64,000 bases of DNA from Helicobacter cetorum MIT 00-7128 (GCF_000259255.1 NC_017737.1:1883647-1947646), one strand, 5' to 3'; shown: positions 14,838-25,086, counted from the stretch's first letter. Made by a program: numbers and translations. The notes: generated from the letters alone by a model not told the origin.

Positions 14838-17225
14838 TTAAAACACCCATCCATAATTCATAAACACATGCATGTTGTTATACCCCTCATTTAACACCAC
14901 TTCACCCAAATAGTCTTGTGTTGTAATGGAGGCTTTAATATTTTGTTTTATGAGCGGGATACCAACACCTAAAGAGATTTTAGAATGTTTATAGCGATAA
15001 TTAAAACCTGTAGTTGCATACACATTACCATTGTTTTTGCTTGTATTGATAGTGCCATTAAGCTTGTAGTAGTTATACAATCCTCTAGCCCCAATAAATA
15101 CACCAAACGAAGATTTAAATGACTTGCCTGAATAAATATTAATAAAATCTATCAACAAGTCTAATCCTCCTCCAAATCCTAGCTGTTGTGTTTTATCAAG
15201 TAATCCTTGTTGTTTAGAGTAGTTATAGTTAAATATTGCATAATAAGAAATCCCTAAAATATTATTGAAATACTTTTGATAACCTATAGTAGCATTAAAC
15301 CCTAGCATGGCATTTTTAAAAGTTTGTTGTTGGATATTTTGCACACTCTCTAGCATAGTAGAACTCATGGTATTTAGAGCATAGTTAAACATGCTTGCTT
15401 GAGAATCATCATTAAGATTCATAGCTCTTGAGGCGCAATTATACAAGCGTGGATTACAATCATCATAAGGGTCTCTGTGTGTAGGATACTGATAAGAAGG
15501 ATAATTGCGTGGGTTACCCCCCACTTGATTATTTTGCAAATTATGAGCCACTTGCACATTACCATTAATATGGCTTACAACATTGTAAAATCCATTAGTT
15601 GGCGCGCCACCATAATTTTCAGGAAGTTCTTTATAATTAATGGGCAACTCATCATTTTTAGCCAAATCTAGCCAAGTTTTAGTGGTAATGCTTGCAAAGC
15701 CACCTCCTAAGTGCATGTATTCATTATAGGTTAAATTCCCATCATGCCCCCAACCTTTGGTATGCCCAAATTCATGGAAAAAAATATGGAGCATGTATTG
15801 ATAAGTTTCATCAATATTTTCATTATCATAACCCCTAAGAATTTTATTAGCATCAGGATTAATAATATTAGCATTCACAGCCATAGCATTTGGATTAGCC
15901 CAACCATAAGCAGCCACATCATTAACAACCCTCACGCTTAAATCACGACTATCTTGTCTAAATTGGTCAACTAAAGATTGCTTATCAATATCTCTATGGT
16001 TAGTCTGTGAGCTATCTATCCCATGAAAATTAAAGTTAGCATTCAACATGGCTTGTTCCCACTCACTAGAATCCAATGTGCTAGCTAAATTAAGATACAT
16101 ATTCACATAATTTTGTGCCATATCAGCTGTTGGGGTTTCAAGACAAGCTTGATTGTTGCAATTCCAACTCACGCCATTTCTTGTTTCAAAAGTTCCATAA
16201 ATATTAGTGGTGATTTTATCTAAAGCACCTAAAACTCGTTGGGTTTGTTGCTCTTGTTTGTCTGTTGGATTGTCATTTCCATTGTATCTAAATTCAAAAC
16301 TCTGCGTATCAACATTTTGCAACGCCATATCATTGAAAGCAGAGATTTGACTTTGATTTAAAATAATGTGTGAGCTTTTAGGAATCTTATCAAAAATAGC
16401 TAATTCAACATCTCTATAACCTTGCGAATTATTGCTATCAGCAACTTTAATCACTAATTTGACATTGCTTAAATCATAGGGCAAATAATTTTCAATGATA
16501 ATTTGATTGTTTTGACTATCAAAATGTGTGGCTATAGGATTAGTAGTGGAAAATTTTTTACCTACAACATTTTCGTTAGTAAAAAGGTCGGTTTGTTGGT
16601 ATTGATTTGCTGTAATTTGAGGAATATCTGTAGGGGCTTTAATATCGCTTGGAGCAAAAATAGGCTTAGGGGATAAGCCATTAGTAAGTGGCGCACAAGT
16701 TTGATTGTTGTTTTGAGTTCTTTCTTCGCAAGCCTTAGCTTTTGAGAATATCTTGTCCTGATTATTTGGGCTTGGTGGCTTGGGTATGGGTGTTTCTATA
16801 GGGGCATTTTGTGGTGGTTTTGAGGGCTGTAAAGTTGCCTCTTGATTAGATGTATTTTCTACTTCTACTTTAGGATTGGTTTGGCTTGGTTTTGGCATTT
16901 TTTGCTCGTTTGTATTTGGCTTAGCGCTAATTTCAATTTGCGTAGGGTCTTTAAATTCTTTATTTTTGTTTGGATTAGATTCACTACTAGAACTCTGATT
17001 TGTTGGAACATTGGGTTTTTGGATATTTTGCGAATAGATAGGGTATTTTTGAATGCTTTCACTTACAGAAGACATACCACTTTCAAAACCCACACTAATA
17101 AAAAATCCATCTTTTGGGTGCGCCTCACATTCAGCAAATAATCCAACTAAAACTAAACAAGCATTTTTGCTCAATAACCTTAGATTTTTAATGGAAAGAT
17201 TATGTGCCTTGTTATTATTTATCAT
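14838..17225 (-). CDS. Outer membrane protein with embedded metzincin-type zinc protease motif
   Basis: A 795-residue secreted protein. It has an N-terminal signal sequence (hydrophobic NACLVLVGLFAECEA) followed by KDGFFISVGFESG, the start typical of Helicobacter Hop-type proteins. Residues about 60-190 are low-complexity Pro/Gln/Asn/Ser-rich. A central domain carries H484-E-F-G-H488-T-K-G-W-G-H494, i.e. HExxHxxGxxH, the zinc signature of metzincin metalloproteases. The C-terminal about 170 residues alternate in beta-strand fashion and end in aromatic YGWVF, as expected for insertion by the BAM machinery. AAAAGG precedes the ATG. I infer a surface-exposed protease anchored by a C-terminal barrel; family membership needs a profile search. 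It stands alone on its strand. Confidence 0.75.
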   Translation of the reverse strand: MINNNKAHNLSIKNLRLLSKNACLVLVGLFAECEAHPKDGFFISVGFESGMSSVSESIQKYPIYSQNIQKPNVPTNQSSSSESNPNKNKEFKDPTQIEISAKPNTNEQKMPKPSQTNPKVEVENTSNQEATLQPSKPPQNAPIETPIPKPPSPNNQDKIFSKAKACEERTQNNNQTCAPLTNGLSPKPIFAPSDIKAPTDIPQITANQYQQTDLFTNENVVGKKFSTTNPIATHFDSQNNQIIIENYLPYDLSNVKLVIKVADSNNSQGYRDVELAIFDKIPKSSHIILNQSQISAFNDMALQNVDTQSFEFRYNGNDNPTDKQEQQTQRVLGALDKITTNIYGTFETRNGVSWNCNNQACLETPTADMAQNYVNMYLNLASTLDSSEWEQAMLNANFNFHGIDSSQTNHRDIDKQSLVDQFRQDSRDLSVRVVNDVAAYGWANPNAMAVNANIINPDANKILRGYDNENIDETYQYMLHIFFHEFGHTKGWGHDGNLTYNEYMHLGGGFASITTKTWLDLAKNDELPINYKELPENYGGAPTNGFYNVVSHINGNVQVAHNLQNNQVGGNPRNYPSYQYPTHRDPYDDCNPRLYNCASRAMNLNDDSQASMFNYALNTMSSTMLESVQNIQQQTFKNAMLGFNATIGYQKYFNNILGISYYAIFNYNYSKQQGLLDKTQQLGFGGGLDLLIDFINIYSGKSFKSSFGVFIGARGLYNYYKLNGTINTSKNNGNVYATTGFNYRYKHSKISLGVGIPLIKQNIKASITTQDYLGEVVLNEGYNNMHVFMNYGWVF

Positions 17226-17604
17226 GATTAAACCTTTTTGTTTAATGATTGTTTATCTTTATTGATAATTTTTTGTTAAATATCAAGATTATATCATTCG
17301 CATTCCTTAAAAAATATAAGTCTTTACGCAGTTTTCTTTACAATACAAACATGGATTTTGGAAATTACACAAAATTTAGATGGTTTGGTAGAGGACTAAA
17401 AAATAAGAAAATAAAAAATATTAAAAATTCGCCAACTTTGATTCGTGAAAAAAAGATAGTTTAAGGGTATATTAAAAATTTATTTTACTCCTTAATGGAA
17501 TAACTTATAGCTCTTATTGGGATTAAGCTATTAAGATGATAGAATATTTTAACTTTGTTGTTCTTTATCTATGTTTAACTATGGCAATACAATTTTATCT
17601 ATAT
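17226..17604. other. Intergenic region between OMP and AAA ATPase genes
   Basis: 379 bp, strongly AT-rich. It should hold the promoter of the metzincin outer membrane protein gene (minus strand). A short open frame exists at 17249-17464 on the plus strand but has no ribosome-binding site or family resemblance I recognise. Nothing else supportable is visible. Confidence 0.4.
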
Positions 17605-19863
17605 TCAACCCATCATCATATTGTAATGAGCTTCATGGTTAGTTTCTTTAAATATCTTCTCAAAGACTTTTAAATATGTTTCAACACTTATATCTTGACT
17701 TTGCAAAAACAAGTCATCTGGAATCCCATGAGAGCCATCGTTTATCCATGAAAAGAAAGAATTCCACACTTGTTGCTCTTCAATATTTTTAAAACATTCG
17801 CTCAAACCTTTATTACTTTTACCACCTAAAATTTTAAAATAATACTCTATAATTCTTCGCATGGTATTTTGCAAAGATATACAAGAAGTATTGGCACCAT
17901 TCTCTTTTGCTTGTTTTACTTCCTGCCATAGTAATTCATAGGAATTTTTGATGGGATTTTCTTTGTAGTTTTCAATTTTTGAAACATTGTCATTCTTTTT
18001 GATTATCCAAAAAGAATGCTTCCCTTTATAGTCCTTTAAGTTATGGTGCGATGCAATTTCCTTATAAAAATATGTGTTATGAGTTAGTATAATAACTTGC
18101 TTAACATTTCCACTATTACTTCCTATGTTATCTATAATGCCCCTAATTAAAACGCTCACAATAAACAATATATTGCTATCCAAGCTTGAAATGGGGTCAT
18201 CAATGACTAAAACCTTATTTTTTGACACATCATTCTCATTCCAAGAGCCTTTTGCTAAATGATAATAATATAAAAATGTAATAAAAGTAACTTCACCTTC
18301 GCTCAATGTTTCTTCTACTAATGAGCCATCTTCTCTTTGAATACGATAGGATTTTTCATCTTCAGTGCATGCCAAACAAAAATTCGTGAACCCATACCCT
18401 TTTAAAAGTGTATTGATTTCATTAACAGTAGGCTTTATACTTACAATATCTTTTTCCAATTCTTTAATATCATTTTCTAAATTCTCTATCTCTTTTTTAT
18501 GCTGACTAATTTGCGTATCTAACTTTTTTATCTCATCATTTAATTCATTACACCTTTCGTTATATGCTTGTATATTGCTTTCAAATTCATTAACTAGAAA
18601 TTTCCAAGTTTGCTCCTTGCAATTTTCTTGTTGCGTTTTAGCATCTTGTATCATCTCGTTATGTTTGACTATTTGCTCATTAGCTTTTGCAATCAAGTCT
18701 TTAATTGCATCTATTTCTTGCTTGGTATTAACAAGCTCAAAACTTCTGCTCATTTCCTTATTTTTATCAAACATAATCTGCTTATTGTTACTAATTTTGC
18801 TTGTCAATGTTTCAATGATTCTTTTCAAACCCTCTGTATCTAGCTTGGTTTGTTGATTGTTCTGTTCTGTTTCTACAATCTTATGAAGTCGCTCTAATAC
18901 CTTATTGGTTATTTCTGTATAGTTTTCTCTCATTTGCTTGATTGTGTCAATAGATTTTTGATAGCTTGTATCAAAATAGGATTCTAGTTGTTCCCTAAAA
19001 TCTTCAGTAATAGTTTCTTTTTGACAGAAAGGGCATGTGTTATTATCTTTTGAAATATGCTTTCTGCCTTGAGCTACCCAATCCCCATTACCTAATTTGT
19101 TTATTAAATCTGCAATATTTACATCGTTACTCCCCACAATTTTTTGCCCCCAAATCAAATCGCTTTCAATAGAATCAAAATCTTTTAAATCCAATCCTAA
19201 TGATGCCAATTCTGTCTTGTTTTTACCAAAAGCAATCTTAATTCTTTCTTTTAATTCTTGTAGCTCTACTATTTCGCTTTTATTGTTTTCAAATTCGCTA
19301 AGAATTTTATTTCTAAAGGTCTCTTTTTTTCCTATAAAACCTTTCAATGTTTCTCTAAGACTAAGCTGAAATCTTTTGTAAAGATTATTCCAACAACTCT
19401 CAGTAAAATTCTCTTCTTCCCTTTTCTTTTGCTGTTCTAATTTTTGTAAGCTTCTTTCAGTTTCTATTTTCTTTTCATTCTCTTTTTTTACTGATTCCTT
19501 CTTGCTCTCAATCTCCTCCAAGTTCTTGTTTGTTTTTTTACCAAGTGTAAAAATACCTTTAATATGAGAACTTCTAAAATGCTCGTCTTTAAATTGCTTG
19601 TTATAAACTTCAATTTCTAAATTCTCACTGCTATACCACTCTATATTGCTATCAACGAATCTATTGTCAGCTAGATTCTTTAAAAAGCTAGAAGTAGTTG
19701 TTTTACCACTTCCATTAGCCCCATAAATAAAGTTGATAAAATTTAAATCTTCAAAACTCTGTCCTTTTTCATCAAAAGTTGCCACATTTTTTAATGTAAT
19801 TTTACGAATCCCACTGCTTATCTGTTGTTGCTTACCTTTATTGCCCTTACTATCCACACTCAC
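17605..19863 (-). CDS. AAA_13-type ATPase resembling PrrC/RloC anticodon nucleases
   Basis: 752-residue SMC-like ATPase. Walker A GANGSGKT is at residues 48-55, long coiled coils occupy about 110-180 and 290-480 around a CPFC zinc-hook-like motif at 277-280, Walker B is VLVIDDPISSLDSN, and an H-loop is IILTHNTYF. The C-terminus after the ATPase contains R669-x3-E673 followed by H712 in NDGSHG. This order matches the Arg/Glu/His catalytic triad of PrrC-type tRNA anticodon nucleases, though the E-H spacing (38 residues between) is longer than in PrrC as I remember it. Such proteins cut tRNA after phage infection and are often kept silent by a nearby restriction system; an R-M pair lies 1.4 kb away. 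Function is inference. Confidence 0.72.
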   Translation of the reverse strand: MSVDSKGNKGKQQQISSGIRKITLKNVATFDEKGQSFEDLNFINFIYGANGSGKTTTSSFLKNLADNRFVDSNIEWYSSENLEIEVYNKQFKDEHFRSSHIKGIFTLGKKTNKNLEEIESKKESVKKENEKKIETERSLQKLEQQKKREEENFTESCWNNLYKRFQLSLRETLKGFIGKKETFRNKILSEFENNKSEIVELQELKERIKIAFGKNKTELASLGLDLKDFDSIESDLIWGQKIVGSNDVNIADLINKLGNGDWVAQGRKHISKDNNTCPFCQKETITEDFREQLESYFDTSYQKSIDTIKQMRENYTEITNKVLERLHKIVETEQNNQQTKLDTEGLKRIIETLTSKISNNKQIMFDKNKEMSRSFELVNTKQEIDAIKDLIAKANEQIVKHNEMIQDAKTQQENCKEQTWKFLVNEFESNIQAYNERCNELNDEIKKLDTQISQHKKEIENLENDIKELEKDIVSIKPTVNEINTLLKGYGFTNFCLACTEDEKSYRIQREDGSLVEETLSEGEVTFITFLYYYHLAKGSWNENDVSKNKVLVIDDPISSLDSNILFIVSVLIRGIIDNIGSNSGNVKQVIILTHNTYFYKEIASHHNLKDYKGKHSFWIIKKNDNVSKIENYKENPIKNSYELLWQEVKQAKENGANTSCISLQNTMRRIIEYYFKILGGKSNKGLSECFKNIEEQQVWNSFFSWINDGSHGIPDDLFLQSQDISVETYLKVFEKIFKETNHEAHYNMMMG

Positions 19864-19917
19864 TCCTAACTTATATTTTCATCTCAAAGTATATCACAAA
19901 CACCATATCTAACCTTT

Positions 19918-21201
19918 TTAATCCTCCCCATCAAACCCCAACTCCAACGCCTTCACTTGCCCTATGGCATTACCAGCAATGCCCTTAATAGAGCCATACA
20001 TGTTAATGGTGTTATCTAACACTTTTTCAATTTGTTTTTCCCTACTTTTCCAAATCCTAGCCATAGAGCGTTTTTCGCTTTCTAAATCCGCTTTCATTTG
20101 GCTAAACCCTTCCACAATCGCCTCCACTTGCATGACAAATTCAGAACTTGTGAGATAATGATAGAGTAAGCTCATTTTATCGCTTTTATTTTCTTGACTT
20201 CTCTTAGCTAAACTCACTTTAATAACCCCCTCTCTTAATACCGCACTTAACCCCTTAAACTCTTCAAAAGAACACACCCACACTCCTTGAACTAGCCCCA
20301 TTCTCTCCATTTCTTTAGGCAACACTTCACTCACAATAACCCCCACATCAGCCCCAATCTCTCGCATATCGCTTTTAAGCTTTTCAATCCAAGTTTTTTG
20401 AAATTCTTTGGTGCGTTTGCTCTCATAATAGATTTTCCCACAATTTTGAAACTCATTAGTATGCACCACTTGGATACAATCGCCCCCCCTTTGCCCTTTT
20501 TTGACTTCTTCAATACAATCTAGGGGAAATTTTTCTTTTAGAAACTCTTCAATCGCTAATTCTTGCACTTCGCCTTGAAGTTGCTGTGAGCTTAGCTCAG
20601 CTTTTCTTTGAGCGTTTTTCAGCTCGTTTTTTAGTATTTCTAATTGCTCATCTTTTTGCTTGAATTTCAGCTCATTTTCTTCATGCAAGGCTTTTTGTAT
20701 TCTTTCTCTCTCTAAAATTAACTTCTCATTCAATCTTTTTTCATTTTCAGCTTTTAATTTGCTTTCTACTTCATTATTTTCTCTCTTTAATCTCTCAATT
20801 TCGGCTTCTTTTTGGTGTAGTTCTTGGACTTGTTTAGACTTCTCATCTAATTCTTTTTTTAATAATTCTAAGCTCTTTTGTTGCTCTAAAAAAGCGTTTT
20901 TTCTAGCTTCTTCAATGATTTTAAGCCTTTCATCTTGTAAAGCTAAAGCACTCGCTCTTTTGACCTCATCAGCAAATCTTGTTTTTTGGTCTTGCTCTTG
21001 TTGTTTTAATGCCTGTTCTTTTTGTTCTAAAGCTTTCAAATGGTTTTTATATTGCTGTCTTTTCTCGTTTATCTCTTTTTCAAACTCTTTTTGCTGGGTT
21101 AAAAACTTGTTTTGATTTTCTAGCTCCACCTGTTTGTATAGCACTTCACTCACATTGATTAATGCTTGACACTTAGGACAGGTAATATGATTTTCTTGCA
21201 T
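19918..21201 (-). CDS. DUF2130 family coiled-coil protein with nuclease-like C-terminus
   Basis: 427 residues. The N-terminus has a single zinc-knuckle pair (ITCPKCQALINV), then about 200 residues of Lys/Glu/Gln-rich coiled coil (about residues 30-215). The C-terminal domain is DUF2130-like (EFLKEKFPLDCIEEVKKGQRGGD, then KIYYESKRTKEFQ and WIEKLKSDMREIGAD). The D...ESK arrangement recalls a PD-(D/E)xK nuclease core, but this is my reading and no activity is implied. It is 54 bp upstream of the PrrC/RloC-like gene on the same strand and divergent from the methyltransferase gene, so it lies within the accessory block. Confidence 0.75.
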   Translation of the reverse strand: MQENHITCPKCQALINVSEVLYKQVELENQNKFLTQQKEFEKEINEKRQQYKNHLKALEQKEQALKQQEQDQKTRFADEVKRASALALQDERLKIIEEARKNAFLEQQKSLELLKKELDEKSKQVQELHQKEAEIERLKRENNEVESKLKAENEKRLNEKLILERERIQKALHEENELKFKQKDEQLEILKNELKNAQRKAELSSQQLQGEVQELAIEEFLKEKFPLDCIEEVKKGQRGGDCIQVVHTNEFQNCGKIYYESKRTKEFQKTWIEKLKSDMREIGADVGVIVSEVLPKEMERMGLVQGVWVCSFEEFKGLSAVLREGVIKVSLAKRSQENKSDKMSLLYHYLTSSEFVMQVEAIVEGFSQMKADLESEKRSMARIWKSREKQIEKVLDNTINMYGSIKGIAGNAIGQVKALELGFDGED

Positions 21202-21245
21202 GATTTTTTCCTTAGAATGTTGTTTCTTGTATTGTATAAAATCAA

Positions 21246-21251
21246 TATAAA
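21246..21251 (+). promoter_or_regulatory. Possible -10 element for the R-M pair
   Basis: TATAAA (within AATATAAAATC) 19 nt before the methyltransferase ATG; a second TATAAA lies at 21235-21240. If used, transcripts would have very short leaders, consistent with the absence of a clear Shine-Dalgarno. Confidence 0.3.
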
Positions 21252-21270
21252 ATCTGTGTTAAAATACCCC

Positions 21271-22233
21271 ATGCAAAATTTATTTAAAGAACTTACCACA
21301 AAACGCTATGTCAATGGCAATGCAATGAAAGCTAATTTTAACAATGTGTTAGATAAGTATTTCACTAAACCTAGCGTGGCTTTAAAATGCTTTCAAAAAG
21401 CTTGTGAAATCATCAAAAAATACGAAAATCTAGATGATTTTCTTTTTTTAGAACCCAGCGTGGGTAATGGAGTGTTTTATGATTTGTTTCCTAAAGATAG
21501 ACGCATAGGTATAGATATTGAGCCTAAAAGAGATGAGTTTATTCAATGCGATTTTTTAAACTATGAACTAAAAAAAGACAAAAAAATCATTTGCTTAGGT
21601 AATCCCCCTTTTGGGCATCGGGGGGTTATGGCGTTAGAATTTATCAATCATGCTAGAAATTGTGATTTTGTGTGCTTTATTTTGCCCATGTTTTTTGAAA
21701 GTCAAGGAAAAGGCTCTATTAAGTATCGTGTGAAAGGCTTGAATTTACTTCATAGCGAACGCTTAGAAAAAAATGCGTTTATAGATTTTAAGAATAAAGA
21801 AGTAGATGTGCATTGCGTGTTTCAAATATGGAGCAAAAAGTATCAAAATAACATAAGCGAGTTTTCATGGTATCAAAACCGCCATAAAGAACCCTTTAAT
21901 GAATACATTAAGGTTTTCACGGTCTCACTCGCTAAAAACAGAGAATGCGGTAAGGAATGGATTTTTGATAAAAAAGCGTCTTTTTATCTTTCATCAACTT
22001 TTTATAAAAGCACGCAAATTGTGGAGAGCTTTGAAGAAGTTAAGTATAAATCTGGCATTGCGGTCGTTTTTACTAGCACAAACAAGCCCCTAAACACTAA
22101 ATTAAAAAAAATATTTAAAGAAATTGATTGGACAAAATATGCAAGTTTAGCGACTAATTCTTGCTATCATTTAGGCAAAAGCCATATTTTTCAAGCCTTG
22201 TGCGACAATTTGGATAAATTAAAAGGTCATTAA
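21271..22233 (+). CDS. Putative type II DNA adenine methyltransferase
   Basis: 320 residues from the ATG at 21271 (MQNLFKELTTKRYVNGNAM); a longer upstream frame overlaps the divergent gene and is unlikely. The SAM-binding motif I is FLEPSVGNGVFYDLF and the catalytic motif IV is CLGNPPFGHRG, i.e. NPPF as in amino-methyltransferases of the N6-adenine type. These lie about residues 55-120, followed by a target-recognition region of about 190 residues. Two nucleotides separate it from the downstream gene encoding a small EVK-containing protein, the layout of a compact restriction-modification system. Recognition sequence cannot be read from the protein. Confidence 0.78.
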   Translation: MQNLFKELTTKRYVNGNAMKANFNNVLDKYFTKPSVALKCFQKACEIIKKYENLDDFLFLEPSVGNGVFYDLFPKDRRIGIDIEPKRDEFIQCDFLNYELKKDKKIICLGNPPFGHRGVMALEFINHARNCDFVCFILPMFFESQGKGSIKYRVKGLNLLHSERLEKNAFIDFKNKEVDVHCVFQIWSKKYQNNISEFSWYQNRHKEPFNEYIKVFTVSLAKNRECGKEWIFDKKASFYLSSTFYKSTQIVESFEEVKYKSGIAVVFTSTNKPLNTKLKKIFKEIDWTKYASLATNSCYHLGKSHIFQALCDNLDKLKGH

Positions 22234-22234
22234 C

Positions 22235-22783
22235 ATGGATTTAGAACAAACTTTTTTAAAAATTATTGAAAGAAAACACAAAGAATTAAATTTAGGGCAG
22301 GATTACAACGCTATTTTTTCAAAAATTAGAGACTTTGAAGCGAATGCTATAGGACAAATTGGCGAAGAGTTTTTAAAAAGTGTGATTGATAGCATAGATG
22401 AAATCATCAATGATGGCATAATTCATGATGAATACGATATTAAAACTAAAAGTGGCGTATCCTTTGAAGTTAAAACAGCACGAAAGGGTAGGGCTAATAA
22501 CACTTTTCAATTCAATGGCATAAACCCACGATATAACTATGATTTTTTAATTTGCTTGGGAGTGTGTGAAGATAAATTGCTTTATAGAATTTTTAAAAAA
22601 GATGAAATCAATTATATCCATAAAGAAAGAAAATATTTTATGGAACAAAATGAATTTAAAAAACAATTGGTGCAAATGAACCCTGATAATCAAGTCAATT
22701 ATAAGCTTACCTTAAATATTAAAGAATTAAAAGAAATTACAGATTTAATCAACGAGTTAAAAGAGATTTTACTAACCCCCTAA
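22235..22783 (+). CDS. Putative type II restriction endonuclease (PD-(D/E)xK-like)
   Basis: 182-residue protein that starts immediately after the methyltransferase stop codon. A central segment reads [20 protein letters not shown]: an acidic residue (D in YDIK) followed about 12 residues later by E-V-K is the catalytic pattern of PD-(D/E)xK endonucleases. The upstream region is helical and acidic ([19 protein letters not shown]), as in many REases. Together with the preceding gene this is most simply a type II R-M pair. I do not recognise its specificity. Its 3' end overlaps the convergent uvrB stop by 4 bp. Confidence 0.72.
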   Translation: MDLEQTFLKIIERKHKELNLGQDYNAIFSKIRDFEANAIGQIGEEFLKSVIDSIDEIINDGIIHDEYDIKTKSGVSFEVKTARKGRANNTFQFNGINPRYNYDFLICLGVCEDKLLYRIFKKDEINYIHKERKYFMEQNEFKKQLVQMNPDNQVNYKLTLNIKELKEITDLINELKEILLTP

Positions 22784-24762
22784 AGCGTTTTTAATTTAGC
22801 GATTTCATCTCTCAAACGCATAGCTTCTTCAAAATCCAAATTCTTCGCACACTCTCGCATTTTTTTATCTAATTCCTTGATGATTTTTTCTCTTTCACTT
22901 CTTGGCATTTTGTCCTTTTTCAAAGCTTTAGCAAGGGCGATTTTAGTTTCATCATCTCTTAGTTTCAGCTCCGCTTCTAAAGTTCGGCTAACACTTTTTG
23001 GAGTGATATTGTGGAGTTTGTTAAACTCTTCTTGCTTAGTGCGTCTATAAGTGGTAATTTCAAAGGCTTTTTGCATACTTTGAGTAATTTTTTTAGCATA
23101 TAATAAGACCTTACCATTAGCATTTCTTGCAGCTCGCCCCATGGTTTGAATGAGACTTGTTTCGCTTCTTAAAAACCCTTCTTTATCTGCGTCCATAATC
23201 GCCACTAAAGAAACTTCAGGTAAGTCTAGCCCTTCTCTTAAGAGATTAATCCCTATTAAAACATCAAATTCTTTAAGCCTTAAAGAGCGGATAATATGGT
23301 TTCTCTCAATCGCATCAATTTCACTATGCATATAACGCACCTTCAAGCCCCATTCAGCATAGTATTTACACAATTCTTCCGCCATTTTTTTAGTGAGCGT
23401 TGTAATAAGCACTCTTTCATCTCTCTCTATTACTAACTTGATTTCATCAAATAAATCTTGAACTTGTTTATCGCTATCTCGCACTTCAAAATTAGGGTCT
23501 AAAAGCCCTGTAGGGCGAATGATTTGCTCTGCCACATTGTTTTTAGAAAGCTCTAATTCTAGTTTATTAGGCGTAGCGGACACAAAGAGAAATTGACAAT
23601 TTTTATTGATGAACTCATCGTATTTTAAAGGGCGATTATCCAAAGCAGATGGCAATCTAAAGCCATATTCTACTAAAACACTTTTTCTACTCATATCCCC
23701 TGCATACATGCCCCCAAATTGTGGCAAACTCACATGGCTTTCATCAACAATGACTAAAAACTCCCTATTAAAAATCCCTAAGTAATCAAACAAACAAAAA
23801 GGGGTTTCGCCAGGCAATTTACCGGTAAAATGGCGTGCATAATTTTCAATACCCTTACACACACCTGTCGCACTAATCATTTCTAAATCATGCTCTGTGC
23901 GTTGCTTAAGGCGGTTGTATTCAATCATTTTATCTTGCTCTTTAAAAAACTTCAATCTTAAAGCTAACTCATCTTCAATGCTTTTAATGGCTAAGTTTAA
24001 TCTCTCACTCCCTACTGCAAACTGACTTGCCGCATAAAGCATGACAGAATCTAAACGCTTGATTTCATTCCTTTCTAATGCATCAAATACCGCAATTCTC
24101 TCTATCTCATCGCCAAAAAATTCAATCCTAATAAATTCTGCATCATTATAAGCCGGAAAAATATCCACGCATTCACCTGTCGCTCTAAAGCTCCCCCTAT
24201 CAAACACCACTTCATTACGACTATAGCCCATTTCTACAAGCTTTAATAAAAAGGGTTTGTAGGCTCGTTTTTCGCCCACTTTGATTTTTTCCATAACTTT
24301 CAAATATTCTTCAGGGTTACCCAAACCATAATTAGCTGAAACACTAGCAATCACTATCACATCATCATAACCTAGAAGCGAAGTGGTTGCACTTAATCTT
24401 AAACGCTCTAAATCATCATTAATAGAGCTGTCTTTTTCAATGAATAAATCTCTTCTAGGAATGTAGCTCTCAGGCTGGTAGTAATCAAAGTGTGAGATAA
24501 AATACTCCACTCTATTATGTGGAAAAAACGCCTTAAACTCGCTATAGAGCTGTGCACACAAGGTTTTATTATGGCTCATTATCAAGGTGGGCTTATTGAC
24601 TTTAGCGATGATATTTGCCATCGTGTAAGTCTTACCGCTTCCTGTAACGCCCACTAGAGTTTGGTATTGATTTTTAGCTTTTAGGCTTTTAGTAAGCTTT
24701 TCTATTGCTTGGGGCTGATCGCCCGCTGGTGCATAATGGCTTTTTAATTCAAATAATGACAT
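22780..24762 (-). CDS. uvrB: Excinuclease ABC subunit B
   Basis: Damage-verifying helicase-like subunit of nucleotide excision repair; partner of UvrA and UvrC. The 660-residue product starts [20 protein letters not shown]. Walker A is [14 protein letters not shown], the beta-hairpin region [20 protein letters not shown], the DEAD-type box VDESHV, helicase motif [11 protein letters not shown], and a C-terminal UVR motif ([22 protein letters not shown]) that contacts UvrC. Length and domain order are typical. It is a conserved neighbour of this region in Helicobacter genomes, here flanked by the R-M pair. Confidence 0.98.
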   Translation of the reverse strand: MSLFELKSHYAPAGDQPQAIEKLTKSLKAKNQYQTLVGVTGSGKTYTMANIIAKVNKPTLIMSHNKTLCAQLYSEFKAFFPHNRVEYFISHFDYYQPESYIPRRDLFIEKDSSINDDLERLRLSATTSLLGYDDVIVIASVSANYGLGNPEEYLKVMEKIKVGEKRAYKPFLLKLVEMGYSRNEVVFDRGSFRATGECVDIFPAYNDAEFIRIEFFGDEIERIAVFDALERNEIKRLDSVMLYAASQFAVGSERLNLAIKSIEDELALRLKFFKEQDKMIEYNRLKQRTEHDLEMISATGVCKGIENYARHFTGKLPGETPFCLFDYLGIFNREFLVIVDESHVSLPQFGGMYAGDMSRKSVLVEYGFRLPSALDNRPLKYDEFINKNCQFLFVSATPNKLELELSKNNVAEQIIRPTGLLDPNFEVRDSDKQVQDLFDEIKLVIERDERVLITTLTKKMAEELCKYYAEWGLKVRYMHSEIDAIERNHIIRSLRLKEFDVLIGINLLREGLDLPEVSLVAIMDADKEGFLRSETSLIQTMGRAARNANGKVLLYAKKITQSMQKAFEITTYRRTKQEEFNKLHNITPKSVSRTLEAELKLRDDETKIALAKALKKDKMPRSEREKIIKELDKKMRECAKNLDFEEAMRLRDEIAKLKTL

Positions 24763-24791
24763 GACAAATCTTTCTATGAGATAGGTTTTGT

Positions 24792-24797
24792 TATAAT
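24792..24797 (+). promoter_or_regulatory. -10 element for the coiled-coil/priA operon
   Basis: TATAAT preceded by TTGT, 35 nt before the ATG of the first gene. GAAAGG follows as ribosome-binding site. Good match to a Helicobacter housekeeping promoter, which relies on the -10. Confidence 0.6.
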
Positions 24798-24831
24798 AAT
24801 AGTTATTTTAAAATTATGAAAGGTTTAAATA

Positions 24832-25086
24832 ATGGAATCCTTGAGCTTATTAGATAAATTGAATGCTAAAATTGATGAATTGATTAAAAAAACTAAACGC
24901 CAAGATGAAGAATTGCAAGAGTTACGCACTCAAATTACCACTCTTAACGCACAAAATGAGGAAAAGACTTTGCAAATCGCCATTTTATATGATGATTTGA
25001 ACGCTAAAGATAACGAGCTAAACAACAAAGAAAAAGGCTTGCAAGATATTTATGACAAACTAGAAAAAATGATGTCTCATGAGTAA
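24832..25086 (+). CDS. Small coiled-coil protein upstream of priA
   Basis: 84 residues, almost entirely one predicted coiled coil with heptad-spaced Leu/Ile ([34 protein letters not shown]). No signal peptide or membrane segment. Its last codons overlap the next gene by 8 bp and that gene overlaps priA by 1 bp, so the three form a tightly coupled operon. The function is not known to me; the arrangement suggests an intracellular structural or scaffolding role, which is inference. The ATG has GAAAGG upstream. Confidence 0.82.
   Translation: MESLSLLDKLNAKIDELIKKTKRQDEELQELRTQITTLNAQNEEKTLQIAILYDDLNAKDNELNNKEKGLQDIYDKLEKMMSHE

Noticed and set aside
17249..17464. 71-codon plus-strand frame between the OMP and the AAA ATPase gene
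   Set aside because: No Shine-Dalgarno, no recognisable motif and strong AT-driven composition; a gene remnant cannot be excluded but is not supportable.
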